A DNA stretch of 64,000 bases from Halodurantibacterium flavum (GTDB lineage: Bacteria > Pseudomonadota > Alphaproteobacteria > Rhodobacterales > Rhodobacteraceae): positions 310,001 to 374,000 of the forward strand of contig NZ_JBHUGH010000003.1 of assembly GCF_042681825.1 (NCBI RefSeq), written 5' to 3'. The translations under genes and the position numbers were made by a program. This document shows positions 13,101 to 22,655 of this stretch, in pieces. The notes below the pieces were generated by a model. The model saw only the letters and a program-made list of their open reading frames with translations, had not been told where the DNA came from and ran no database searches. How positions within the stretch are numbered: position 1 is the stretch's first letter; each line of letters opens with the position of its first letter.

Positions 13101-15335
13101 CTAGTTGAAGCGGTTGTCGCGCGGAAAGCCCCGGGGCGCCATCCGGCCCGAGGTCGCCCGCTTGCCCAACCACTCCGCCAGATCGGATTCCGTCCGCGTG
13201 CGCCCGGCGGGGTCTTTCCACGACAGCCCCGCCGCAAGGGCAAAGGTCGTAAGGTCCGACAACCCGCCATCCTTGTATTTCTGAAGGCGGACCCCCTTGC
13301 CACGGGCCATTTCCGGCAACTCGTCCAGAGGGAAGACCAGAACCTTGCGGTTTTCGCCTACCACCGCGACGTGATCGCCGGAAACGACGCGGCAGACCTT
13401 TGCCCGCACGCCGTCCTTGACGTTCAGAACCTGCTTGCCGGCCCGGGTCTGCGCCAGAACCTCGTCCGCGGCCACGACAAAGCCGTCGCCGTCCGACGAG
13501 GCGACGATCAGCCTGCTGGCGGGACGATGCGCGAAAATCTCGACGATATCCGCGTCATTCGGCAGATCGACCATCAGCCGCAGCGGCTCCCCCATGCCGC
13601 GCCCGCCCGGAAGGTTGGCACCGAGGATGGTGTAGAACCGGCCATTCGTGCCGAAGATGACGATCTTGTCGGTCGTCTCGGCGTGGAAGACAAAGCGGCC
13701 TTCGTCCCCGTCCTTGAACTTCAGCTCCTGATCGAGCGCGATATGCCCCTTCATCGCCCTGATCCAGCCCATGCGGGAACAGACCACGGTGATGGGCTCC
13801 CGGTCGATCATCGCCTCCAGCGGCACGTCTTCGACCTGCGCGGCCTCGGCAAAGCGGCTGCGGCGGGCACCGCCCGGTGCCTCGCGGCCGAACTTTTCCG
13901 CCGTTTCGCGCAACTGCTCGGCGATCCGCGCCCATTGTACCGCTTCGCTGGACAAAAGCGTCTCCAGACCGGCGCGCTCGGCCTGCAGGTCGTCGCGCTC
14001 GCGCCGCAGCTCCATCTCTTCCAGCCGCCGCAAGGACCGCAGCCGCATGTTCAGGATCGCCTCGGCCTGAACATCCGTCAGGCTGAACTCGGCCATCATC
14101 ACGGGCTTCGGCTCGTCCTCGGTGCGGATGATCTCGATCACCCGGTCGAGGTTGAGGAAGGCGATGATATAGCCTTCCAGAACTTCCAGCCGGTGGTCGA
14201 TCTTTTCCAGCCTGTGCTGGCTGCGGCGGACCAGAACCTCGCGCCGGTGGTCAAGGAACGCCCGCAGCACCTCGCGCAAGCTGCAGACCTTGGGCGTCCG
14301 CCCGTCGATCAGCACGTTCATGTTGAGCGAGAACCGGGTTTCCAGATCGGAGTTGCGGAAGACCATGCCCATCAGAAGCTCGGGGTCCACCGTCCGCGAC
14401 CGGGGTTCGAGGATCAGGCGGATATCCTCGGCGGATTCGTCGCGCACATCGGCCAGCACCGGGATCTTCTTGGTCTGGATCAGTTCCGCCAGCTTTTCGA
14501 TCAGCTTGGATTTCTGCACCTGATAGGGGATCTCGGTGATCACGATCTGCCAGGTGCCGCGGCCCAGATCTTCGATCTCCCACCGGGCGCGCAGGCGAAA
14601 GGCGCCGCGGCCGGTGCGATAGGCCTCAAGGATATTCTCGCGCGGTTCGACGATGACGCCGCCGGTCGGGAAATCGGGGCCGGGCACCAGCGCGACCAGT
14701 TCATCGTCGGTCACATCCGGACGATCGACCATGAGCAGGCAGGCATCGACCAACTCGCCGATGTTATGCGGCGGTATGTTCGTGGCCATGCCCACGGCGA
14801 TCCCGCTCGACCCGTTCGCCAGAAGGTTCGGGAAGGACGCCGGCAGCACCACGGGCTCTTCCAGTGTGCCGTCGTAATTGGCGCGGAAATCGACCGCGTT
14901 CTCCGCCAGCCCTTCCATCAGCGCCTCGGCGGCGGCGGTCAGGCGGGCCTCGGTATAGCGGGCGGCGGCGGGATTGTCGCCGTCGATATTGCCGAAATTG
15001 CCCTGCCCGTCGACCAGCGGGTAGCGGACGTTGAAGTCCTGCGCCAGCCGCGCCATGGCGTCATAGATCGCGGCGTCGCCATGCGGGTGGTAGTTCCCCA
15101 TCACGTCGCCCGAGATCTTGGCCGATTTCCTGAACCCGCCCGTGGAGGAAAGCCGCAGTTCCCGCATCGCGTAAAGGATACGCCGGTGCACGGGTTTCAG
15201 CCCGTCGCGCGCATCCGGCAAGGCCCGGTGCATGATCGTCGACAGGGCGTATTGCAGATAACGCTCCCCCAATGCGCGGCGCAGGGGTTCCGAGAGCGAG
15301 GGTTCTTCCGGGGCGGAGTCGATGGTATCGGTCAT
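13101..15335 (-). CDS. parC: DNA topoisomerase IV subunit A
   Basis: Cleavage-religation subunit of topoisomerase IV, which unlinks daughter chromosomes, 744 residues. The start is the ATG at 15335, with AGGGG upstream. The catalytic tyrosine is Tyr127 in AARYTEARL. The quinolone-binding segment reads HPHGDAAIYDAM (83-94): Ala88 where E. coli ParC has Ser80, and Asp92 where it has Glu84. The length and the weak C-terminal beta-pinwheel favour ParC over GyrA. The partner parE is not in the window. It is divergent from the dehydrogenase gene at 15388. Confidence 0.93.
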   Translation of the reverse strand: MTDTIDSAPEEPSLSEPLRRALGERYLQYALSTIMHRALPDARDGLKPVHRRILYAMRELRLSSTGGFRKSAKISGDVMGNYHPHGDAAIYDAMARLAQDFNVRYPLVDGQGNFGNIDGDNPAAARYTEARLTAAAEALMEGLAENAVDFRANYDGTLEEPVVLPASFPNLLANGSSGIAVGMATNIPPHNIGELVDACLLMVDRPDVTDDELVALVPGPDFPTGGVIVEPRENILEAYRTGRGAFRLRARWEIEDLGRGTWQIVITEIPYQVQKSKLIEKLAELIQTKKIPVLADVRDESAEDIRLILEPRSRTVDPELLMGMVFRNSDLETRFSLNMNVLIDGRTPKVCSLREVLRAFLDHRREVLVRRSQHRLEKIDHRLEVLEGYIIAFLNLDRVIEIIRTEDEPKPVMMAEFSLTDVQAEAILNMRLRSLRRLEEMELRRERDDLQAERAGLETLLSSEAVQWARIAEQLRETAEKFGREAPGGARRSRFAEAAQVEDVPLEAMIDREPITVVCSRMGWIRAMKGHIALDQELKFKDGDEGRFVFHAETTDKIVIFGTNGRFYTILGANLPGGRGMGEPLRLMVDLPNDADIVEIFAHRPASRLIVASSDGDGFVVAADEVLAQTRAGKQVLNVKDGVRAKVCRVVSGDHVAVVGENRKVLVFPLDELPEMARGKGVRLQKYKDGGLSDLTTFALAAGLSWKDPAGRTRTESDLAEWLGKRATSGRMAPRGFPRDNRFN

Positions 15336-15387
15336 CCTTCCCCTGTAAACGGGGCGACAAACCCGGTCCAGTGGCGAATGAGAACAG

Positions 15388-16218
15388 ATGTCGCGGAAAA
15401 CCATCCTGATCACCGGCTGTTCTTCCGGCATCGGCCATGCGGCGGCACATGCGCTGCAGGCGCGCGGCTGGCGCGTCTTTGCGACCTGCCGGCAGGAAAC
15501 GGATGCCGCCCGCCTGCGCGCCGAAGGGTTGGAGAGCTTCGTGCTTGACTACGCCAGCGGATCCAGCATCGCTGAGGCTGTGGACGAAACCCTCTCGCGC
15601 AGCGGCGGCACGCTTGACGCGCTTTACAACAACGGCGCCTTCGCAATCCCCGGGGCGGTCGAGGATCTGCCGCGCGAGGCGCTGCGAGAGATCTTCGAGA
15701 CCAATCTCTTTGGCTGGCACGATCTGACGCGGCGGGTGATCCCCGTCATGCGGGCGCAGGGACATGGGCGGATCGTCATGTGCTCGTCCGTGCTGGGCCT
15801 CGTGCCGTTGAAATGGCGCGGCGCCTATGTCGCCACGAAATTCGCGCTGGAGGGCCTGACCGACGTCTTGCGGCTGGAAATGCGCGACACGCCGATCCAT
15901 GTCTCGCTGATCGAGCCGGGGCCGATCACCTCCCGGATCAGGATGAATTCGATTCCGCATTTCGAGCGCCATATCGACTGGCAGGCTTCCGCCCGGGCCG
16001 GACAATATCGCGAAAGCCTGCTGAAACGCCTTTACGCCGATCGTGACCCGGACCGGTTCGAGCTGCCCCCGGATGCGGTCACGCGCCGTCTGATCCACGC
16101 GATTGAGGCGCCGCGCCCGAAGCCGCGATATTATGTCACCACGCCGACGCATCTGATGGGGGGGCTGCGACGACTTCTCCCGACGCGCGCGCTCGACTGG
16201 CTGATTTCCAGGGGGTAA
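15388..16218 (+). CDS. Short-chain dehydrogenase/reductase
   Basis: NAD(P)-dependent oxidoreductase of the classical SDR family, 276 residues, substrate unknown. It has the cofactor motif TGCSSGIG (9-16), NNG at 81-83 in place of the usual NNAG, catalytic Ser133/134, and YVATK with Tyr147 and Lys151. The C-terminal extension (about 210-276) is rich in basic residues and resembles SDRs that act on lipophilic substrates. It starts 52 bp from parC in the opposite direction. Confidence 0.88.
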   Translation: MSRKTILITGCSSGIGHAAAHALQARGWRVFATCRQETDAARLRAEGLESFVLDYASGSSIAEAVDETLSRSGGTLDALYNNGAFAIPGAVEDLPREALREIFETNLFGWHDLTRRVIPVMRAQGHGRIVMCSSVLGLVPLKWRGAYVATKFALEGLTDVLRLEMRDTPIHVSLIEPGPITSRIRMNSIPHFERHIDWQASARAGQYRESLLKRLYADRDPDRFELPPDAVTRRLIHAIEAPRPKPRYYVTTPTHLMGGLRRLLPTRALDWLISRG

Positions 16219-16238
16219 GGATCGTATCGGCGGCGCGG

Positions 16239-16254
16239 GACCCTAAATAGGGTC
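16239..16254. promoter_or_regulatory. Perfect palindrome upstream of the HIG1-like gene
   Basis: GACCCTA-AA-TAGGGTC, 7 bp arms and a 2 nt centre, 16 bp before the ATG at 16271. The centre CTAAATAG could also serve as a -10 element. Possible operator for the two-gene unit 16271-17051. Confidence 0.45.
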
Positions 16255-16270
16255 AAAGGAAGGAATCATC

Positions 16271-16477
16271 ATGCTGCAGGACCCTCTCTTCATCGTCGGG
16301 ATGCTTGCATCCCTTGTCGTGCTCGTGATCCTGCTCTTCGGGATCGGCACCTTTGCCCGGGGCGGAGAGTTCAACCGCCGCCATGCGAACCGCATCATGC
16401 GCTACCGGATCATCGCGCAGGCGGTCGCGATCGCGCTGGTCCTCGGCTTTGTCGCCCTGCGCCAGATGGGGGGCTGA
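16271..16477 (+). CDS. Small two-TM protein, HIG1-like
   Basis: 68 residues with two predicted transmembrane helices (about 6-28 and 46-63) and a basic loop between them, FNRRHANRIMRYRIIAQ. The RYRIIAQ part fits the RxRxxxQ core of HIG1-domain proteins, which in mitochondria and some alphaproteobacteria associate with cytochrome oxidase supercomplexes. The similarity is to the motif and topology only. AAGGAAGG lies upstream of the start. It ends 1 bp before the cobalamin adenosyltransferase gene, so the two are probably co-translated. Confidence 0.75.
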   Translation: MLQDPLFIVGMLASLVVLVILLFGIGTFARGGEFNRRHANRIMRYRIIAQAVAIALVLGFVALRQMGG

Positions 16478-16478
16478 G

Positions 16479-17051
16479 ATGGTCGTCCTGAACCGCATCT
16501 ACACCCGCACCGGCGATGCCGGCCAGACGGCGCTCGGCAATGGCGCGCGTGTGCCCAAACACGATCTGCGCGTCGATGCCTATGGCACCGTGGATGAAAC
16601 GAACGCGACGGTGGGCCTTGCCCGGCTTCATGCCGATGGGCTGATCGACCAGCGGCTCGGGTTGATCCAGAACGATCTTTTCGATCTGGGCGCGGATCTC
16701 TGCCGACCGGACATGGACCGCGATGCCGAGGCCAAGTTTCCGCCGCTGCGCATGGCCGCCGCGCAGGTCACGCGGCTCGAAACCGAGATCGACGAGATGA
16801 ACGCGGGCCTTGCCCCGTTGCGCAGCTTCGTACTGCCGGGCGGATCGGCCCTTGCCGCGCATCTCCATCTTTGCCGCACGGTCAGCCGCCGGGCGGAACG
16901 GCTGGTGGTGGAGCTCGCAAGCGCCGAGGACGTGAATCCGGATGCGATCCGCTATCTGAACCGGCTGTCGGACTGGTTCTTTGTGGCCAGCCGGATCGCG
17001 AATGACAGCGGCGCGGGCGATGTGCTTTGGGTGCCAGGGGCGAACCGCTAG
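16479..17051 (+). CDS. Cob(I)alamin adenosyltransferase, PduO type
   Basis: Transfers adenosyl from ATP to cob(I)alamin to make coenzyme B12, 190 residues. The N-terminal IYTRTGDAGQTALGNG motif binds ATP; VDAYGTVDETNATVGLAR and the C-terminal RYLNRLSDWFFVASR are family hallmarks. The start at 16479 is 1 bp after the upstream stop codon. Cobalamin-using enzymes are not encoded nearby, and no cobalamin riboswitch is visible upstream. Its stop codon overlaps that of mscL (shared CTAG). Confidence 0.95.
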   Translation: MVVLNRIYTRTGDAGQTALGNGARVPKHDLRVDAYGTVDETNATVGLARLHADGLIDQRLGLIQNDLFDLGADLCRPDMDRDAEAKFPPLRMAAAQVTRLETEIDEMNAGLAPLRSFVLPGGSALAAHLHLCRTVSRRAERLVVELASAEDVNPDAIRYLNRLSDWFFVASRIANDSGAGDVLWVPGANR

Positions 17052-17494
17052 GCGCGCCCCTTCAGAATGTCGCGGATCTCGGCCAGAAGCTCTTCCTGCG
17101 TCGGCCCCTTGGGAGAAACCGGCGGCGCGTCGGGTTCGGGCGCGCGCGGGTGCTGACGGGCGGCCGCCTCTTTCACCTTGTTCACGCCCTTGACCAGCAG
17201 AAAGACGACCCAGGCGATGATCAGAAAGTTGATGACCGCCGTGATGAACGCACCGTAGCGGAAGACCGCGACGCCCTCGGCCTCGGCCGCCGCAACGCTG
17301 GAAAATGACTCGCTCGAAAGCGCGATGAAGAGGTTCGAGAAATCGACGCCGCCGGTGAATATCCCGATGAGCGGGTTGATGAGATCCTGCACCAGCGAAT
17401 TCACGATCGCCGTGAACGACGCCCCGATGATGATACCCACGGCAAGCTCGATAACATTGCCACGGGCGATGAAATCGCGGAATTCCTTCAACAT
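17048..17494 (-). CDS. mscL: Large-conductance mechanosensitive channel
   Basis: Homopentameric inner-membrane channel that opens under membrane tension and releases solutes on osmotic downshock, 148 residues. The start is MLKEFRDFIARGNVIELAVG at 17494, carrying the conserved N-terminal helix and TM1 (about 14-40). TM2 is YGAFITAVINFLIIAWVVFLLV (about 79-100), followed by a charged cytoplasmic helix. The in-frame GTG/ATG extension upstream is not family-like. It is convergent with the adenosyltransferase gene. Confidence 0.97.
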   Translation of the reverse strand: MLKEFRDFIARGNVIELAVGIIIGASFTAIVNSLVQDLINPLIGIFTGGVDFSNLFIALSSESFSSVAAAEAEGVAVFRYGAFITAVINFLIIAWVVFLLVKGVNKVKEAAARQHPRAPEPDAPPVSPKGPTQEELLAEIRDILKGRA

Positions 17495-17973
17495 GACGCG
17501 CCCCCTTTTTTCCTCTTTCTGATGCGGGCGGGCCAATCTGGCAAGGGCGGCCGTGCCAACGCGCGGGAAAGCGCATCATCCATGGGATTTTTTTATCGAT
17601 GCGCGGGAACCGGAACGGACTTCGGGTGTTGTGGAGCAATGCGCGCGAAACTCGTCAGGGTCAAAGACGCGCAAGGCGGTACAGGCACAAACAAACTGGC
17701 CTCGGATCAATGCCGGGGCCGTTTTGCCCGTAGCTCCTGCCGCAAGGCAGACCGCGATGTAGAGGAGTGGCAGGCCGGGATTGATGCCGGCTCAGGTGAG
17801 ATCTGGGTTTTTACGTCCTGACACGTTCCCAGTCCGTGCGTGTCCATCCACGCTGCTGCTCCCCCTCTTGCTGCCTGTTATAGCAGCGGATTCTGCGTCG
17901 TGGAACAATATCTTTGCGGAAAAATGACGACATATGGCGGGGGGATCCATCCGAAAGAATGGGGCCCGAACGG
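17495..17973. other. Gene-free spacer between mscL and the rpoD terminator
   Basis: About 480 bp with no convincing coding region. A plus-strand frame at 17522-17821 has no family-like sequence and no good ribosome site. The right half (about 17800-17960) is richer in A+T and contains an imperfect stem around GCTGC...GCAGC at 17870-17888. A minus-strand TTGACC near 17655 could be part of an mscL promoter, but the -10 is poor. A small RNA cannot be excluded. Confidence 0.5.
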
Positions 17974-17998
17974 AAAAGGGCCGCGCCCCGCGCGACCC
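17974..17998 (-). terminator. Intrinsic terminator of rpoD
   Basis: Minus-strand stem GGGTCGCG-CGGGG-CGCGGCCC (8 pairs, one G-T) followed by TTTT, 25 nt after the rpoD stop. Confidence 0.75.
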
Positions 17999-18022
17999 CG
18001 TTCATTTCCTGCCAGGACACCC

Positions 18023-20005
<1,983 letters not shown>

Positions 20006-20089
20006 GGATGCTCCTTCGGAAGGGACAGAATCCGAATCGTTTCCCGTGTTTAGCGACTCATTAGCGCGAATCACAGATGCGGAAACCCC

Positions 20090-22045
20090 TCAGCGGGTTT
20101 TCTTTACCCAGATCTGCCCATCGATCAGGCTTTGAAGGTGGCGCGAAAGGGCCGCGCGATCTTCTCCCAGATCGGTTGCGTCGTTAAGGGCAGATCGTTC
20201 CGCGCAATGCCGGGCCTGGGCCGCCTGCGACAGGCGCCAGGTCAGGCCCTCGTCTGCAAGTCCGTCCATATCCTCGACAGCGTCGCTGATCTCGCGCTGT
20301 GCGCCGCGCCGTGCCTCCAGTTTCGCGAACTCTTCGGCGACGCACATGCGGGCCAGATCGGTATCGCCGGTGTTGCGGACGGGCGGTGCGATCTGCACAT
20401 GGCCGAGCGCCATCAGTTTTTCAAGGGCGGGGCCCGCATCCTCCCGGATTTTTTGCCGCGCTTTTGCCGGATCCGTTACCGGCCCGAGCGACAGGAGCGT
20501 GTGCCGCAGCGCCTCATGATCGGGGTCGTGCAGCTCCACCAGCTCCAGCGGGCCCTCGAATTGCGCGACAAGCTGCGGGTGAACGCACAGCGTCGCGAGG
20601 ACGATCGCCTCGCGCAGCATATCCTCCACCTGCGCGCCCTGCGCTGCCGCCAGAAGCGAGCTCCGCGTGCTGGCCAGCGGCAGCGCGGGTGCGATCCAGC
20701 GCCGCCCGTTGAACCGGCTGCCCGGCGGAAATCCCTGCTCGGACCGCGCCGACTTGCGCCGGTTCCCGAACAGCTCCCACCGCAGGCGGTTGATCTCCTG
20801 GCCGTAATGCTCGCGGATGGAACGGTCGCGGATCTGGCCGATCACCTCCCGCAGCCTTTTGTCCAGCGCCGCCTTGCGTTCCGGGCTGTCGAATACCTGC
20901 CCTTCGGTCTCGCGCTGCCACAGAAGGCTGACCATCGGCTGCGCCTGATCCAGCAGCCGTTGCATCGCCCCCGGCCCCTGTGCGCGGATCAGATCGTCCG
21001 GATCCATATCCTGCGGCAGGATGCAGAAGCGGAGCGATTGCCCCGCCTCCAGCAGCGGCAACGCCAGATCAACCAGCCGCATCGCGGCCCGCAGCCCCGC
21101 CTTGTCGCCATCCAGCGTCACGACGGGTTCGGGCGCGATCCGCCACAACATGCGCAATTGATCCTCGGTGATCGCGGTGCCAAGCGGGGCGACCGCGCCC
21201 CCGAACCCGGCCTCGACCAGCGCGATCACATCCATATAGCCTTCCGCGACGATCAGCGGCTGGCCCTTGCCCGCCGCCTCGCGCGCGGGGCCGTGGTTGT
21301 AAAGGCTGCGGCCCTTGTCGAACAGCTCGGTCTCGGGGCTGTTAAGGTACTTGGCCCGCGCATTCGCATCCATCGCCCGTCCGCCAAGGCCGATGCAGCG
21401 GCCGCGCGCATCGCGAATGGGGTAGATGATGCGCCCCCGGAACCGATCAAAGGGCGCGCCGCCATCGTCGGGGCGCGCGGCAAGCCCAGCCTCCACGATC
21501 AGGTCTGCCGCGATACCCTTGCCGGTCAGATGATTGAACAGCCCCTGCCGGGCATCCGGCGCAAAGCCGATCTCGAACCGCGCCCGGGCATCCTCGCTCA
21601 GCCGCCGGCGGTCCAGATAGTCCCGCGCGGCCGATCCGGCGGCGGTTCCAAGCTGCAGCCGGTAATGGCGCACGGCCTGTTCCATCACCTCGGCCAGCTG
21701 GCTGCGGCGGTCGGCCTTTTCGGTGGCACGCGGGTCGCGGGCGGGCATCTGCATGCCGGCCTCGCGCGCCAAAAGCTCCACCGCCTCCATGAAGCCCATG
21801 TTCTCCGTCTCGCGCACGAAGGTCAGCGCGTCGCCCTTGGCGTGGCAGCCAAAGCAGTAATAGAACCCCTTGCGGTCATCGACGTGGAACGAGGCCGACT
21901 TTTCCTGATGGAACGGACATGGCGCCCACATGTCGCCCTTGCCCTGGTTCGACTTGCGCATGTCCCACATGACCTTGCGGCCGACGACCTGGGCAAGGCT
22001 CGTACGGTTGCGCAATTCATCAAGGAAGCCGGGCGGCAGACTCAT
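20090..22045 (-). CDS. dnaG: DNA primase
   Basis: Makes RNA primers for replication, 651 residues. The N-terminal zinc site is Cys43, His46, Cys64, Cys67 (CPFH...CFGC). The TOPRIM core has IVAEGYMDVIAL and the metal-binding TLDGDKAG. The C-terminal helicase-interacting region is divergent, as usual. It is upstream of rpoD and follows soxG in the same direction with a 61 bp gap, though the two are unlikely to be functionally related. Confidence 0.97.
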   Translation of the reverse strand: MSLPPGFLDELRNRTSLAQVVGRKVMWDMRKSNQGKGDMWAPCPFHQEKSASFHVDDRKGFYYCFGCHAKGDALTFVRETENMGFMEAVELLAREAGMQMPARDPRATEKADRRSQLAEVMEQAVRHYRLQLGTAAGSAARDYLDRRRLSEDARARFEIGFAPDARQGLFNHLTGKGIAADLIVEAGLAARPDDGGAPFDRFRGRIIYPIRDARGRCIGLGGRAMDANARAKYLNSPETELFDKGRSLYNHGPAREAAGKGQPLIVAEGYMDVIALVEAGFGGAVAPLGTAITEDQLRMLWRIAPEPVVTLDGDKAGLRAAMRLVDLALPLLEAGQSLRFCILPQDMDPDDLIRAQGPGAMQRLLDQAQPMVSLLWQRETEGQVFDSPERKAALDKRLREVIGQIRDRSIREHYGQEINRLRWELFGNRRKSARSEQGFPPGSRFNGRRWIAPALPLASTRSSLLAAAQGAQVEDMLREAIVLATLCVHPQLVAQFEGPLELVELHDPDHEALRHTLLSLGPVTDPAKARQKIREDAGPALEKLMALGHVQIAPPVRNTGDTDLARMCVAEEFAKLEARRGAQREISDAVEDMDGLADEGLTWRLSQAAQARHCAERSALNDATDLGEDRAALSRHLQSLIDGQIWVKKTR

Positions 22046-22106
22046 GCCGCCAATATCCGCCCTGCGGACGCTGCTGTCCAGTCAAGCTCTCGGGCAACCT
22101 CTCGCG

Positions 22107-22655
22107 TCAGGGGTAGGCCGCGACCCGCGCCATCGCCGACAGGATCTCATGCACCGCCGTGCGGGCCATGGATCGCATGACGTAGAATTCCAGCCCCGCC
22201 TCGTCCCGCCGGACCACCGTCACCGACATATGGCCCAACAACGTCCGTGCCGCTTGGCCGGGGGCAAAGACCCCCACGCGCAGATCGACGGGCACCAGCC
22301 GTGCCAGAACGTCGACATGCGCGCCCCCTTCCAGACGAAAGCCGCGCCAGCCATCGGTCTGGTCCGTCACGGCTGCGGGCATGTCGCGCGGGGCGTCGGT
22401 GCCAATCAACATCGCGGCCTCGCGCCCCCACCAGACGATCCGTTCGCCCGCCCGCCCGCCCGGCCCCTCGATCACCCGGTTCGGCGCCGGAAAGCCGAGA
22501 TCGCAGGACCGCAGCGCCAGATCCACCTCTTCGCGCCGCCCCTGATAGGGCGCGATCAGTGTCAGCCGGTCCTGCGGCAAAAGCGCCAGCCGGCAGCCGC
22601 CGATCGTTTCCGGCAACAGCGTCTCCAGCGGCTCGGACGGCAGAAGTTCAGCCAC
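22107..22655 (-). CDS. soxG: Sarcosine oxidase gamma subunit
   Basis: Small structural subunit of the heterotetrameric sarcosine oxidase, 182 residues. I chose the GTG at 22655 because AAGGAGG lies 8 nt upstream; it overlaps the end of soxA by 8 bp, so translation is coupled. The gamma subunit has no cofactor of its own and packs against alpha. The C-terminal part, EFYVMRSMARTAVHEIL, resembles known gamma chains. Last gene of soxBDAG. Confidence 0.9.
   Translation of the reverse strand: MAELLPSEPLETLLPETIGGCRLALLPQDRLTLIAPYQGRREEVDLALRSCDLGFPAPNRVIEGPGGRAGERIVWWGREAAMLIGTDAPRDMPAAVTDQTDGWRGFRLEGGAHVDVLARLVPVDLRVGVFAPGQAARTLLGHMSVTVVRRDEAGLEFYVMRSMARTAVHEILSAMARVAAYP

Noticed and set aside
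13371..15548. A 725-codon open frame opposite parC
   Set aside because: Antisense shadow with no family features; parC explains the sequence.
16219..16478. Cobalamin riboswitch upstream of the PduO-type gene
   Set aside because: The leader is too short and the B12-box is missing; the gene also follows another one by 1 bp.
17522..17821. A 99-codon plus-strand frame in the mscL-rpoD spacer
   Set aside because: No family-like sequence, no Shine-Dalgarno and a composition like the third frame of non-coding DNA.
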